From positions 1 to 64,000 of IMG/VR virus record IMGVR_UViG_3300009108_000751: a DNA stretch of 64,000 nt. One strand, 5' to 3'. This document shows, in pieces, positions 54,610 to 62,864 of the stretch. Under the pieces are notes generated by a model. It was not told where the DNA came from. It saw only the letters and a list, made by a program, of their open reading frames with translations, and ran no database searches. This DNA is from a virus. The translations under genes were made by a program, and so were the position numbers. Each line of letters starts with the position of its first letter. Position 1 is the first letter of the stretch.

Positions 54610-55753
54610 ATCAGGAAAAGTATTAGTCGTTCACTGTATTGATACTGAGGGTCCAATCGGTGGTGATGTTAGGCGTCGACCTGACGGATCTAAAGAGTTT
54701 ATGGATAACTGGGGCGACATTAAGTCGTCTCTCCGAGAGATAACATGCCCAGAGTTTAGAGAAAAGCACATTGACTCAGAGGGAAATCCATACGTTTATA
54801 ACTGGTTCATCATGGACTTTATGGGCTTTAAGACTAATCCAAAGAACAGGGTTCAAGAATTTCATGACACATATGATAACATAAAGTTGCTAAATACTTC
54901 ACATGATTTTTTCCATTGGCACTACCATCAACCTCCAAAAACAGGGATCGGTGACCAGTGGAGTCCTGACTGGGATGAGTCTGATATCCACTATGAGATT
55001 CTCGGGCGCAGAGCTTTAGAGAGGAATGACTTTCCTGAGGTTTATCGCGCCGGAGGAACGATCGAAGACAACAAGTGCTCTCATTGGCTTGAAGATCACT
55101 TTATGCTTGACTATTCCAATCGTGTGTCACATAGGTCTACTCCTACTACGAACATCTTTGACTTTAACTGGTTCGGCGCCCCGTCGCACTGGGGATACTA
55201 TCACCCAAGTGAAGATGATCTAACTCAGCCTGGAAAGATGAAGAGAATGATTGCTCGATCTGTGGATCTTGAGTCTAGGTTGCACCGACTAGAGCAGTGG
55301 CAGGTGGATGAAGCATTTTCTTATGCAAAGCAGTTCGACCAGCCAGTACTTCTCTCGTATTTCAGTCACGACCATCGAGACATGAGACCTGAGACTTATC
55401 GGGCGATTCAAATGATCGAGAAAGCTGCTGCTAAGTTTAATGTGCCTTTCTCATATTGTGATGCCAAAGCTGCCTTGCAGCATATCGCAAAGATCCAGCC
55501 TGAGAAAGTAGAGGTCAATATCAGACAATACCCAGAAGAAATAGCTTTTTCTTTCTCTTCCCGACCCTACCAGAAAAAGGCTTTTATTTTCGCTCTCACA
55601 TCGTCGAATAAGTTCGAGCATATTGAGGGGGCGGTACACAAAGAAGGAAACTCTTGGTCTTGTTCGGTTCCCCTGAAGCCAGATTACAAATCCATCGCCA
55701 CCGCCGGTCACTCGCGGTCTGGTGATAAGTTTGTGAAAGTGGTAGAGCTTTGA
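54593..55753 (+). CDS. NodB-type polysaccharide deacetylase-like protein, 386 aa
   Basis: CIDTEGPIGGD (the acidic DTE pair), FHWHYHQPPK (histidine metal site), YRAGGTIED and LLSYFSHDHRDM resemble the NodB/carbohydrate-esterase-4 fold in order. Its 386 residues include a beta-rich C-terminal domain (IAFSFSSRPYQ, GAVHKEG). It would remove acetyl or related groups from a sugar polymer. Overlaps both neighbours. Confidence 0.65.
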   Translation: MAGSSESGKVLVVHCIDTEGPIGGDVRRRPDGSKEFMDNWGDIKSSLREITCPEFREKHIDSEGNPYVYNWFIMDFMGFKTNPKNRVQEFHDTYDNIKLLNTSHDFFHWHYHQPPKTGIGDQWSPDWDESDIHYEILGRRALERNDFPEVYRAGGTIEDNKCSHWLEDHFMLDYSNRVSHRSTPTTNIFDFNWFGAPSHWGYYHPSEDDLTQPGKMKRMIARSVDLESRLHRLEQWQVDEAFSYAKQFDQPVLLSYFSHDHRDMRPETYRAIQMIEKAAAKFNVPFSYCDAKAALQHIAKIQPEKVEVNIRQYPEEIAFSFSSRPYQKKAFIFALTSSNKFEHIEGAVHKEGNSWSCSVPLKPDYKSIATAGHSRSGDKFVKVVEL

Positions 55754-56325
55754 GAATATTGACTGTCATTCCAGCTCGAGGAGGAAGCAAGCGCCTTCAT
55801 AGAAAGAACATCTATCCTATTCTCGGACGGCCCCTCATGAGCTATGCGATCGAAGCTTGCAAAGGAAGTCAGTACCTGGATGATCAAAACATATACGTCT
55901 CGACTGAGGATGAAGAAATTGCAGGAGTTGCTATTCAATATGGTGCAAAAGTAATCGATCGACCTGACGAGCTATCCGAAGATCACGTCTGGACACAAGA
56001 TGTACTCTCACACGCCCTAGAATGGTCCGAGAGACAAACGGGAGATGAGTTTGATGTGTTGGTAAGAGTGCAAGCAAACTCTCCCCAGATAACATCTGAG
56101 AAGATCGATGAGTGCATAAAAAAGCTACAAGATCATGATCTTTGGGAAGTTTTCACTGTTGATGAGGAAGGAATCGAGGACGCCGCAGTACATGTCATGC
56201 TAAGAAGATGCGTAAATCAAAAAGCACTGTCAGTGTATAAAGGTGTAGTTATAACTGATTACATAGATGTTCACACAATAGATGACGTAAGGGTCATTGA
56301 GGATAAGATGATGAGAAAGCTATAA
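55750..56325 (+). CDS. neuA: CMP-nonulosonic acid (sialic-type) cytidylyltransferase
   Basis: TTG start overlapping the previous TGA. VIPARGGSKRLHRKNIYPIL is the signature of NeuA/PseF/LegF and KdsB-type enzymes, followed by GRPLMSYAIEACKGSQYLDD, STEDEEIAGVA and LVRVQANSPQITSEKID. 191 residues (family about 225). It couples a nonulosonic acid to CMP. NeuB is 2.1 kb downstream, consistent with one pathway. Confidence 0.88.
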   Translation: MRILTVIPARGGSKRLHRKNIYPILGRPLMSYAIEACKGSQYLDDQNIYVSTEDEEIAGVAIQYGAKVIDRPDELSEDHVWTQDVLSHALEWSERQTGDEFDVLVRVQANSPQITSEKIDECIKKLQDHDLWEVFTVDEEGIEDAAVHVMLRRCVNQKALSVYKGVVITDYIDVHTIDDVRVIEDKMMRKL

Positions 56326-56326
56326 G

Positions 56327-57016
56327 ATGGAAAAAAAGCCGGGCATCCTCGTCAGTGTAATCATTACTTGCTATAACCTCGAAAAATACATTAGCCGGGC
56401 AATCAATAGCTGTATCAACCAGACGCTACCAGAAAAACAATATGAGGTTATTGTTGTGGATGATTGCTCCACGGATAGTTCATGGGAAGTAATCTCACAA
56501 TTCCAGGGCCTCGTAACGGCTATCAAGTCTGAAAAGAATGGCGGTGTATCTGCGGCATCTAACAAGGGGATATCTGCTAGCAGTGGAAAGTATGTGGTCC
56601 GGGTTGATGGCGATGATTTTATTAATAAGAATTTTCTTCACACAATGTCAGAAGTTTTAGAGTGGAACGATGATATCGGTTTTGTCTATTGTGATCAGAT
56701 TGTTGTTGAGAAAGACTTGAGTCGCAAGCAAGAAATTAATACGCTTGATAAACTTCTTGATCACGGCGCTGGAGTGATGTTTAGGCGAAGGTACCTAGAC
56801 GCCGTTGGTTTTTACGATGAGACGCTCCGAAACAGAGAAGACTATGATCTCATTCTACGCTATATTAAAAACTTTGACGGTCACCGATTAAGATTACCTT
56901 ATTACAGGTATTGTAAGCGACAAGGTTCCCTTTCATCCCATGCAGAGCAACGCCAATTGCTAAAGAATGAAATCGATAAAAAGCTTAAGTCCCAGGAAGA
57001 GTTAAAAGATGAGTGA
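56327..57016 (+). CDS. GT2-family glycosyltransferase, 229 aa
   Basis: SVIITCYNLEKYISRAINSC, VIVVDDCSTDSSWEVI and VVRVDGDDFINKNFLHTM give all GT2 motifs, with NREDYDLILRYI supplying the catalytic ED. Standard size. One base separates it from neuA. Donor unknown; a CMP-nonulosonic acid transferase would belong to other families. Confidence 0.88.
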   Translation: MEKKPGILVSVIITCYNLEKYISRAINSCINQTLPEKQYEVIVVDDCSTDSSWEVISQFQGLVTAIKSEKNGGVSAASNKGISASSGKYVVRVDGDDFINKNFLHTMSEVLEWNDDIGFVYCDQIVVEKDLSRKQEINTLDKLLDHGAGVMFRRRYLDAVGFYDETLRNREDYDLILRYIKNFDGHRLRLPYYRYCKRQGSLSSHAEQRQLLKNEIDKKLKSQEELKDE

Positions 57017-57878
57017 ATTAGAAGATCTCCCGGATCACGGGCTATCAAGAAAAGAAATTCTGAACATCCAGGCTCAAATGAATGCTTTTATAGACAAGCA
57101 TGAGCACCGCTCTGTAAATTACCGGCTCGGTATGCATCAAATTAGAGACCTGGAGATTGAAAGTCATTTTCTTTTTAACCGCTGGTCAATGACCAAAGAT
57201 TTAGAAAAAAGATGGCAGTCAGTGTGGGAGAGTTCAAAAAGATTGAGAGAGATGCTTATCGAAAGCAAAGCCGGAAAAAAAGATATTAGAGTTCTTGATA
57301 TCGGGTGTGGTCACTGTGCGTACTGGCCTATTCTAAGCAAATATAATGTCACAAAATTCACAGGAATAGATTTGTTTGACCTAACTACTATAGCCAGAGT
57401 CCAGGAATCATTAGGAGGCCTGTTCGAGCCTAAGGTGGCGCAACCAGTGTTAGGGACCGTATTGAGTAGCGAGAATATCGGCCTATTTGAGGTAGGCAAA
57501 GTCTTCGATAAAAATCTTCTAATTCCTGAAAGCGCCGAAGTATCAAACTATTTTGCTGCAATGCTGATGGTATGCGCAACATCCGTCGGCGCCTTAAGCG
57601 CATTAAACAACTTAGATCTTACTCACAAGCTGATCAAAAATATGTTACCTGATGCTAGCACTCGTCTTTTAATGTCGAAGGCTGAGAATTTTGAGGCTAT
57701 GCTAGGAGAAGATGAAAAATTTGATATCATCATGTGCGCCGGCGCCCATCCAGGGAAACCAATTCCCGGTGAAGGTGGAGGTGGCAAAAACATAGGAGTG
57801 CCGCCAGATCTTCTTGATAAAATAGCAGCAAAGCACTTAGCCTCCGGAGGTGCAGTAGCACATGTGCATAATGTTTAG
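57009..57878 (+). CDS. SAM-dependent methyltransferase-like protein, 289 aa
   Basis: VLDIGCGHCAYWPIL (motif I) and FTGIDLFDL (motif II) are clear; the later part (FDIIMCAGAHPGKPIPGEGG) is atypical. The helical N-terminal domain has HEHRSVNYRLGMHQIRDLEI. Probably methylates a glycan part. Overlaps the upstream gene by eight bases and precedes neuB by nine. Confidence 0.65.
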   Translation: MSELEDLPDHGLSRKEILNIQAQMNAFIDKHEHRSVNYRLGMHQIRDLEIESHFLFNRWSMTKDLEKRWQSVWESSKRLREMLIESKAGKKDIRVLDIGCGHCAYWPILSKYNVTKFTGIDLFDLTTIARVQESLGGLFEPKVAQPVLGTVLSSENIGLFEVGKVFDKNLLIPESAEVSNYFAAMLMVCATSVGALSALNNLDLTHKLIKNMLPDASTRLLMSKAENFEAMLGEDEKFDIIMCAGAHPGKPIPGEGGGGKNIGVPPDLLDKIAAKHLASGGAVAHVHNV

Positions 57879-57887
57879 GATACATCA

Positions 57888-58961
57888 ATGAATGAATTAG
57901 ATTTTCTGTGGGAAAAAATAAGATCAGGGAAACCTTTTTTCATCGCAGAGGCAGGGGTAAATCACTTAGGGTCTCTTGATCTCGGTGAGCGCCTTATTAA
58001 GGAAGCCGCAATGGCAGGAGCTCACGCAATAAAGTTCCAGTCATATAAGGCAGCAAATCTCTGTACGAAAGATGCGCCTAGATTCTGGGACTGGGAAGGC
58101 GAGCTCGAAGAGGATGGATCACAATTTGATTCTTACTCTCATTTAGATTCTTTCGGGGAAGCTGAGCATGCTGAACTAAAGAGAATGTGCGATGAGTATG
58201 ACATTGAGTTTATGTCTACTCCGTTTGATGATGAAGCTACAGACTACTTAGATAGAGTCGGCATCAATGCTTATAAGATTGCATCATGTGATGTTACCAA
58301 TCACCCCCTTTTAAAGCATGTGGGATCGAAGAAAAAGATTGTAATGCTATCCACGGGAGCGGCTAGCTTACAGGACATAGAAGAAGCAGTTGAAGTTCTA
58401 GAAGAAGCAGGAACAGACAAGATTGTTATTATGCACTGCAATCTAAAGTATCCTACTGATCCTGATCAAATAAACCTGTCAATGATCAAGTCAATTCAGG
58501 AAAAGTTCGGGGAAAAATATGCATACGGACTTTCAGATCATACTATGACTGTTGAGACGCCTGCATTCAGCCTTATGCTCGGTGCAAACGTAGTCGAAAA
58601 ACACTACACTGTAGACAAGACGCTCGATAAAAGCGCCGACCATTGGCTTTCTGTGGATCCAGCCCAAGTTAAAGAAATTGTTCGTCTTATGGACCTGTCA
58701 CATGTAATGATGGGTACATCTGAAGTTAAAGAATGTACTGAAAGTGAAGAGCGCGCCAAAATGTATGCTCGAAGAAGCGTCGTATCTCTAAAGCCCATTA
58801 AGGCCGGAGAAGTTTTCACATCTGATAATATTGGGTGCAAGCGACCGGGCACTGGGATATCACCAAAGATGTTTGATAAGATTTTAGGTACTACTGCAGC
58901 GCAAGACATTAAAGATGACACTCTTTTGACAACTGACGATTTGACAGAGCTAGGAAAATAA
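57888..58961 (+). CDS. neuB: N-acetylneuraminate synthase family (NeuB/PseI/LegI)
   Basis: 357 residues, full length. PFFIAEAGVNHLGSL (17-31), AHAIKFQSYKAANL, FMSTPFDDEATDYL, YKIASCDVTNHPLL, GLSDHTM and EKHYTVDKTLDKSADH are NeuB barrel motifs; the C-terminal SAF (antifreeze-like) domain has ARRSVVSLKPIKAGEVFTSD. It joins PEP with a 6-deoxy- or N-acetyl hexosamine to give a nonulosonic acid. No NeuC or Pse/Leg precursor enzyme is recognised, so the exact acid is unknown. Confidence 0.92.
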   Translation: MNELDFLWEKIRSGKPFFIAEAGVNHLGSLDLGERLIKEAAMAGAHAIKFQSYKAANLCTKDAPRFWDWEGELEEDGSQFDSYSHLDSFGEAEHAELKRMCDEYDIEFMSTPFDDEATDYLDRVGINAYKIASCDVTNHPLLKHVGSKKKIVMLSTGAASLQDIEEAVEVLEEAGTDKIVIMHCNLKYPTDPDQINLSMIKSIQEKFGEKYAYGLSDHTMTVETPAFSLMLGANVVEKHYTVDKTLDKSADHWLSVDPAQVKEIVRLMDLSHVMMGTSEVKECTESEERAKMYARRSVVSLKPIKAGEVFTSDNIGCKRPGTGISPKMFDKILGTTAAQDIKDDTLLTTDDLTELGK

Positions 58962-58962
58962 T

Positions 58963-59820
58963 ATGAAGATTGGTATTTGCGGCCAAGGTTTTGTAGGAAC
59001 TGCTGTTCGAGAGGGCATGAGAGATTTTTTTGATCTTGCCACTTATGACAAGTTTAAAGCGGAGGACTTTGCAGTCGAGAGCCTTGCAGTGCTTGCTCGA
59101 GACTGTGAGGTTATTTTTGTTTGCTTGCCAACACCGATGAGAAAGTCAGGTGAGTGCGACACAAGAATAGTCGAAGGTGTTGTAAAAGAGATCGATGAGA
59201 TTTGTGGAGCAAATAATCTTGAAAATCGCGTAGCTGTGATCAAGTCAACTATTCCGCCAGGCACTACAGCAGGTCTCAACAAAGTAGTAAAAAACATCCA
59301 GGTTGTTTTTAATCCAGAGTTTTTGACAGAAGCCAATGCAATCAACGATTACAAGAATCAGACCAGAATTATTTTAGGTGGCCCAAGACCTGGAACTTCG
59401 AAAATGAAGACAATATTTGCGAAGGCTTTTCCTAACGCATCGATCATTAAGACGGGATCCAATACTGCCGAGATGGTTAAATACTTTACTAACTGCTTTC
59501 TTGCCACCAAAGTTAGCTTTTCTAATGAGCTACGTCAGATTTGCGAGAAGTCTAAAGTTGATTATGACAAGGTCGTAGAATACGGTCTTTACGACCCGAG
59601 AATAGGGAAGTCTCACTTTTCATCTCCTGGCCCAGATGGCTCATACGGTTTCGGAGGTCACTGCTTTCCAAAAGATATCAATGCCTTAATGTTTCTTGCA
59701 AGAGAAAAAGGCATCGATCCCAGTGTATTGCAAGCTGTCTGGGCTAAAAATCTTGAGGTAAGATCCCCTGAGCATCGTGATTGGGAAGCAATGTCTGGTA
59801 GAGCGGTGTCGGAGGATTAA
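58963..59820 (+). CDS. UDP-glucose/GDP-mannose dehydrogenase family, short form
   Basis: IGICGQGFVGTAV (NAD site), CEVIFVCLPTPM, AVIKSTIPPGTT, NPEFLTEANAIND, NTAEMVKYFTN and the catalytic Cys in YGFGGHCFPKD (C234). At 285 residues it stops about 50 residues after the Cys; the C-terminal nucleotide-binding domain of 390-440-residue enzymes is missing. Either it is a minimal form, or it acts on another substrate. Would make a uronic acid. Shares one base with the next ATG. Confidence 0.85.
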   Translation: MKIGICGQGFVGTAVREGMRDFFDLATYDKFKAEDFAVESLAVLARDCEVIFVCLPTPMRKSGECDTRIVEGVVKEIDEICGANNLENRVAVIKSTIPPGTTAGLNKVVKNIQVVFNPEFLTEANAINDYKNQTRIILGGPRPGTSKMKTIFAKAFPNASIIKTGSNTAEMVKYFTNCFLATKVSFSNELRQICEKSKVDYDKVVEYGLYDPRIGKSHFSSPGPDGSYGFGGHCFPKDINALMFLAREKGIDPSVLQAVWAKNLEVRSPEHRDWEAMSGRAVSED

Positions 59821-60701
59821 TGAAAGCTCTGGTTACCGGCGGGTGCGGATTTATCGGTTCTCACATAGTCGAAGAACTCCTGTCCATGGGCAATAGGGTT
59901 ATCGTGATTGATGATGAGTCTGCTAACGAGAATCATAATTTCTATAAGTTCGATGGCGCAGAATATCATAAGCTTGATATCTGTGATGATACCACGTCAA
60001 GTCTTTACGAAGGAGTGGATGTCGTGTTTCATCTTGCAGCAAGATCAAGGATTCAGCCGACCATCGACGATCCTTCAGGAGCATTTGATGTTAATGTTCT
60101 CGGAACATCTCGGGTTCTTAATCATGCTAAAAATGCAGGCGTTAAAAAGGTAATCTACTCTAGTAGCTCTTCTTGCTATGGTCACAAGAATAAGCCTCCG
60201 CACCACGAGGAGATGACACCTGACTGTCTTACACCTTACTCTCTTTCAAAGAAGCAGGGTGAAGAGCTCTGCAAGATGTTCTCAGACCTATACGGTTTAA
60301 GCACAATAACATTACGCTATTTTAATGTGTATGGTCCAAGGGAGCCGTTGAAAGGCCAATACGCCCCTGTTGTAGGCCTTTTCAAGCGCATGAAAGAAAC
60401 AGGTGAGAAGCTAACCATTGTAGGAGATGGTGAACAGCGAAGAGATTTTACGTACATTAAAGATGTCGTTCGAGCTAACATCATGTCTGCAGACTCCAAA
60501 GTTCATCATGGTCTCTTCAATATTGGTACAGGTAGAAACTACTCCATTAATCAGGTAGCAGATCTTGTCGGAGGAGAGAAGTCTTACATTCCTTCTCGAT
60601 CTGGTGAAGCCCGCGAGACTATGGCTGATATCTCCAAGGCCACGCAAATCCTAGGGTGGTCACCTAGCCACCGATTAGAAGATACTGTACTTTCTTATTA
60701 G
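59820..60701 (+). CDS. NAD-dependent sugar epimerase/dehydratase (extended SDR)
   Basis: VTGGCGFIGSHIVEEL (5-20), VVFHLAARSRIQPTID, VIYSSSSSCYGHKNKP and YSLSKKQGEEL (Tyr/Lys catalytic pair) define extended SDR epimerases of the GalE/uronate 4-epimerase type. Following a UDP-sugar dehydrogenase it may convert UDP-glucuronate to UDP-galacturonate. ATG overlaps the TAA of the dehydrogenase (TAATG). Confidence 0.88.
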   Translation: MKALVTGGCGFIGSHIVEELLSMGNRVIVIDDESANENHNFYKFDGAEYHKLDICDDTTSSLYEGVDVVFHLAARSRIQPTIDDPSGAFDVNVLGTSRVLNHAKNAGVKKVIYSSSSSCYGHKNKPPHHEEMTPDCLTPYSLSKKQGEELCKMFSDLYGLSTITLRYFNVYGPREPLKGQYAPVVGLFKRMKETGEKLTIVGDGEQRRDFTYIKDVVRANIMSADSKVHHGLFNIGTGRNYSINQVADLVGGEKSYIPSRSGEARETMADISKATQILGWSPSHRLEDTVLSY

Positions 60702-60719
60702 TTGGTATACTATTAGAAT

Positions 60720-61544
60720 ATGATATTCCCTACCGGTAAACCCCATATCTCATTTTCTGAGCTCTTTGCTTGGAAAGAATGCCCGTATCGGCATAAACTT
60801 TTACATATTGACAAGCTCGGTTCTTTTGAGCCCTCACCCTATCTTGGTTTTGGAACCGGTGTTCATGCTTCTTGCGAAGAGTATATCGAATCTAGAGAGA
60901 TGAATAAGGAGTTAGCTTTCAAGGAGATCGACGATTACTGGGATGAGAATCAAGAGGGGATCACAGCCTATATTAAGGCCAACGGTTTTTGTAAGTATTC
61001 ACCTGAGCGTGAGCAGTGGAAGCAGATAGCCTCTGACATTCTCGACGATGTCCCTGGTTTCTTAGACGAGACTTTTCCTGGGTGGAAAGGTGTTCAAGCT
61101 GAGGAAGACCTCTACGAATCAATCCAGAATGATGAGATGCAGTTCAAGGGTTTCATCGATGCAGTTATCATCAATAAGAATAAGAAGGGACAGCCAAAGA
61201 TATGGCTCCTTGACTGGAAAACTGCCGGCTGGGGATGGAGACCTCAAAAGAAGCAGGATTTTAATTACCAAATGCAGCTTCTTCTTTACAAGCACTTTTG
61301 GTCTGAGAAACACAATGTCAATCCCAAAGATGTAAAGATAGGCTTTGTCCTCCTCAAGAGAGACGGGAAGAACGGAAAGCGCTGCGAGCTGGTTGAAGTT
61401 TCTGGTTCTGAGGCTAAGCTAGAGAAGGCAACCAAGGTTGTAAGATCCATGCTCGCTGCAGTGCGCAAGGGCTTCTTTCCAAAAAATTACAGTGCATGCC
61501 GATGGTGTGAGTTTAAAGGTACGGAGCACTGTAGCGGTTCTTGA
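60720..61544 (+). CDS. PD-(D/E)XK nuclease, Cas4/RecB-like with Fe-S cysteines
   Basis: 274 residues. One Cys in WKECPYRHK (near residue 20) and three in CRWCEFKGTEHC at the C-terminus form the Cas4/AddB-type 4Fe-4S clasp; nuclease motif IWLLDWKTAG (D-x-K) with an earlier Glu/Asp (QFKGFIDAVI). An exonuclease in recombination or end processing. It interrupts the glycan operon between an epimerase and a glycosyltransferase. TATACT (60706-60711) nearby, so it may be separately expressed. Confidence 0.82.
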   Translation: MIFPTGKPHISFSELFAWKECPYRHKLLHIDKLGSFEPSPYLGFGTGVHASCEEYIESREMNKELAFKEIDDYWDENQEGITAYIKANGFCKYSPEREQWKQIASDILDDVPGFLDETFPGWKGVQAEEDLYESIQNDEMQFKGFIDAVIINKNKKGQPKIWLLDWKTAGWGWRPQKKQDFNYQMQLLLYKHFWSEKHNVNPKDVKIGFVLLKRDGKNGKRCELVEVSGSEAKLEKATKVVRSMLAAVRKGFFPKNYSACRWCEFKGTEHCSGS

Positions 61545-61598
61545 TTTTTTATAAAAATTAATAGTGTGTGTATGATAATACGCAACCCTGAGGACTAG

Positions 61599-62864
61599 AT
61601 GAAAAAGAAGAAAATTCTATTGTTGAGCGATCACTTATTAAGCACGTCAGGTGTTGGGTGTCAATCTAGGTTTTTATCGCTTGGGCTAGCCCAAAAGGGT
61701 GATTGGACAATCAGGCAACTCGGTGCTGCCATTAAGCACGAAAGTTATGACATGGCACAACCCCACCCGGATATCTTAATTAAGCCCGTCGACGGTTTCG
61801 GCAACAGAGACATGATTCGACAGCTTTTGGCAGTTGAAAAGCCAGATGTGCTTCTGCTTTTCACAGATCCGCGATTTTTTGTCTGGATTTGGCAGATGGA
61901 AGATGAGATACATCAGGTTTGTCCCATCGCATATTGGCATGTGTGGGATAACGATCCATATCCGGAGTTTAATAATGTGTTCTACCAGTCAACAGATCTT
62001 ATTAACTGCCACTCCTACAAGACTTATGAGCTTGTTAGTCAGAGACACCCGACAAAAACTAATTTTATACCTCATGCTCTTCCGGAAGACATTTACTTTC
62101 CTATGAAACCCGAGGAGGTTAAGTCAAATAAAAAGCTTCTTTTAGGTGAAGATAGACTAGATCACTTTACTGGAATCTGGATTAATCGAAACGCTAAGCG
62201 CAAAAGACCGAATGATGTCTTGATGTCTTGGAAGATGTTTTTAGATGACCTGGAAAAAAAGCACGGTCATAGAAATGCAACTTTGATCATGCACACTGAC
62301 CCTTTTGATCAAGAGGGCCCAAATCTACAGAGCACAATGGAGCTACTTGGTATTGTAGATAACGTCTCTATATCAGCGCAGAGGATAGACTTTAATCAAA
62401 TGAATGTCCTTCATAACATATCTGATTTCTGTGTCAATATTGCTCTGAATGAAGGATTTGGGTTAACCACCCTAGAATCAATGCAGTGTGGAAAACCGAT
62501 AATCGCACTTAAGACAGGAGGCCTAACAAGGCAGGTAGTAGATCATAGAGATGGATCTGAGAACGGAATAGCGCTAGATCCTGATGTTAGATCTCTTGTG
62601 GGGAGTCAAATGGTCCCCTATATTTACGAAGACTACTGCAAAAATGAAAGTACTTCTGAGGCTTTTATGAAGATGTATGAGCTCGGACCAGAAGGTAGAA
62701 AGAAACTAGGGCAAAAAGCTAGAGAATATGTGCTGTCAGAATTCAAGCTTGAAAAGACTGTTGATTTGTGGGATGAGAGCTTAACAAAGCTCATCGAAGA
62801 CTGGAAAAATGACAGGGAAAAAATCTATAAACCCTGGAGAATGAAAGAGATGTCAGGAAAATGA
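61599..62864 (+). CDS. GT4-family glycosyltransferase, 421 aa
   Basis: Full-size GT-B enzyme: ILLLSDHLLSTSGVGCQSRF, WHVWDNDPYPEFNN, NFIPHALPEDIYFPM, FTGIWINRNAKRKRP and CVNIALNEGFGLTTLESMQC with the E-x7-E motif, then GKPIIALKTGGLTRQVVD. Upstream, TATGATAAT (61571) may be a promoter. Four-base overlap with the next gene. Substrates unknown. Confidence 0.9.
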   Translation: MKKKKILLLSDHLLSTSGVGCQSRFLSLGLAQKGDWTIRQLGAAIKHESYDMAQPHPDILIKPVDGFGNRDMIRQLLAVEKPDVLLLFTDPRFFVWIWQMEDEIHQVCPIAYWHVWDNDPYPEFNNVFYQSTDLINCHSYKTYELVSQRHPTKTNFIPHALPEDIYFPMKPEEVKSNKKLLLGEDRLDHFTGIWINRNAKRKRPNDVLMSWKMFLDDLEKKHGHRNATLIMHTDPFDQEGPNLQSTMELLGIVDNVSISAQRIDFNQMNVLHNISDFCVNIALNEGFGLTTLESMQCGKPIIALKTGGLTRQVVDHRDGSENGIALDPDVRSLVGSQMVPYIYEDYCKNESTSEAFMKMYELGPEGRKKLGQKAREYVLSEFKLEKTVDLWDESLTKLIEDWKNDREKIYKPWRMKEMSGK

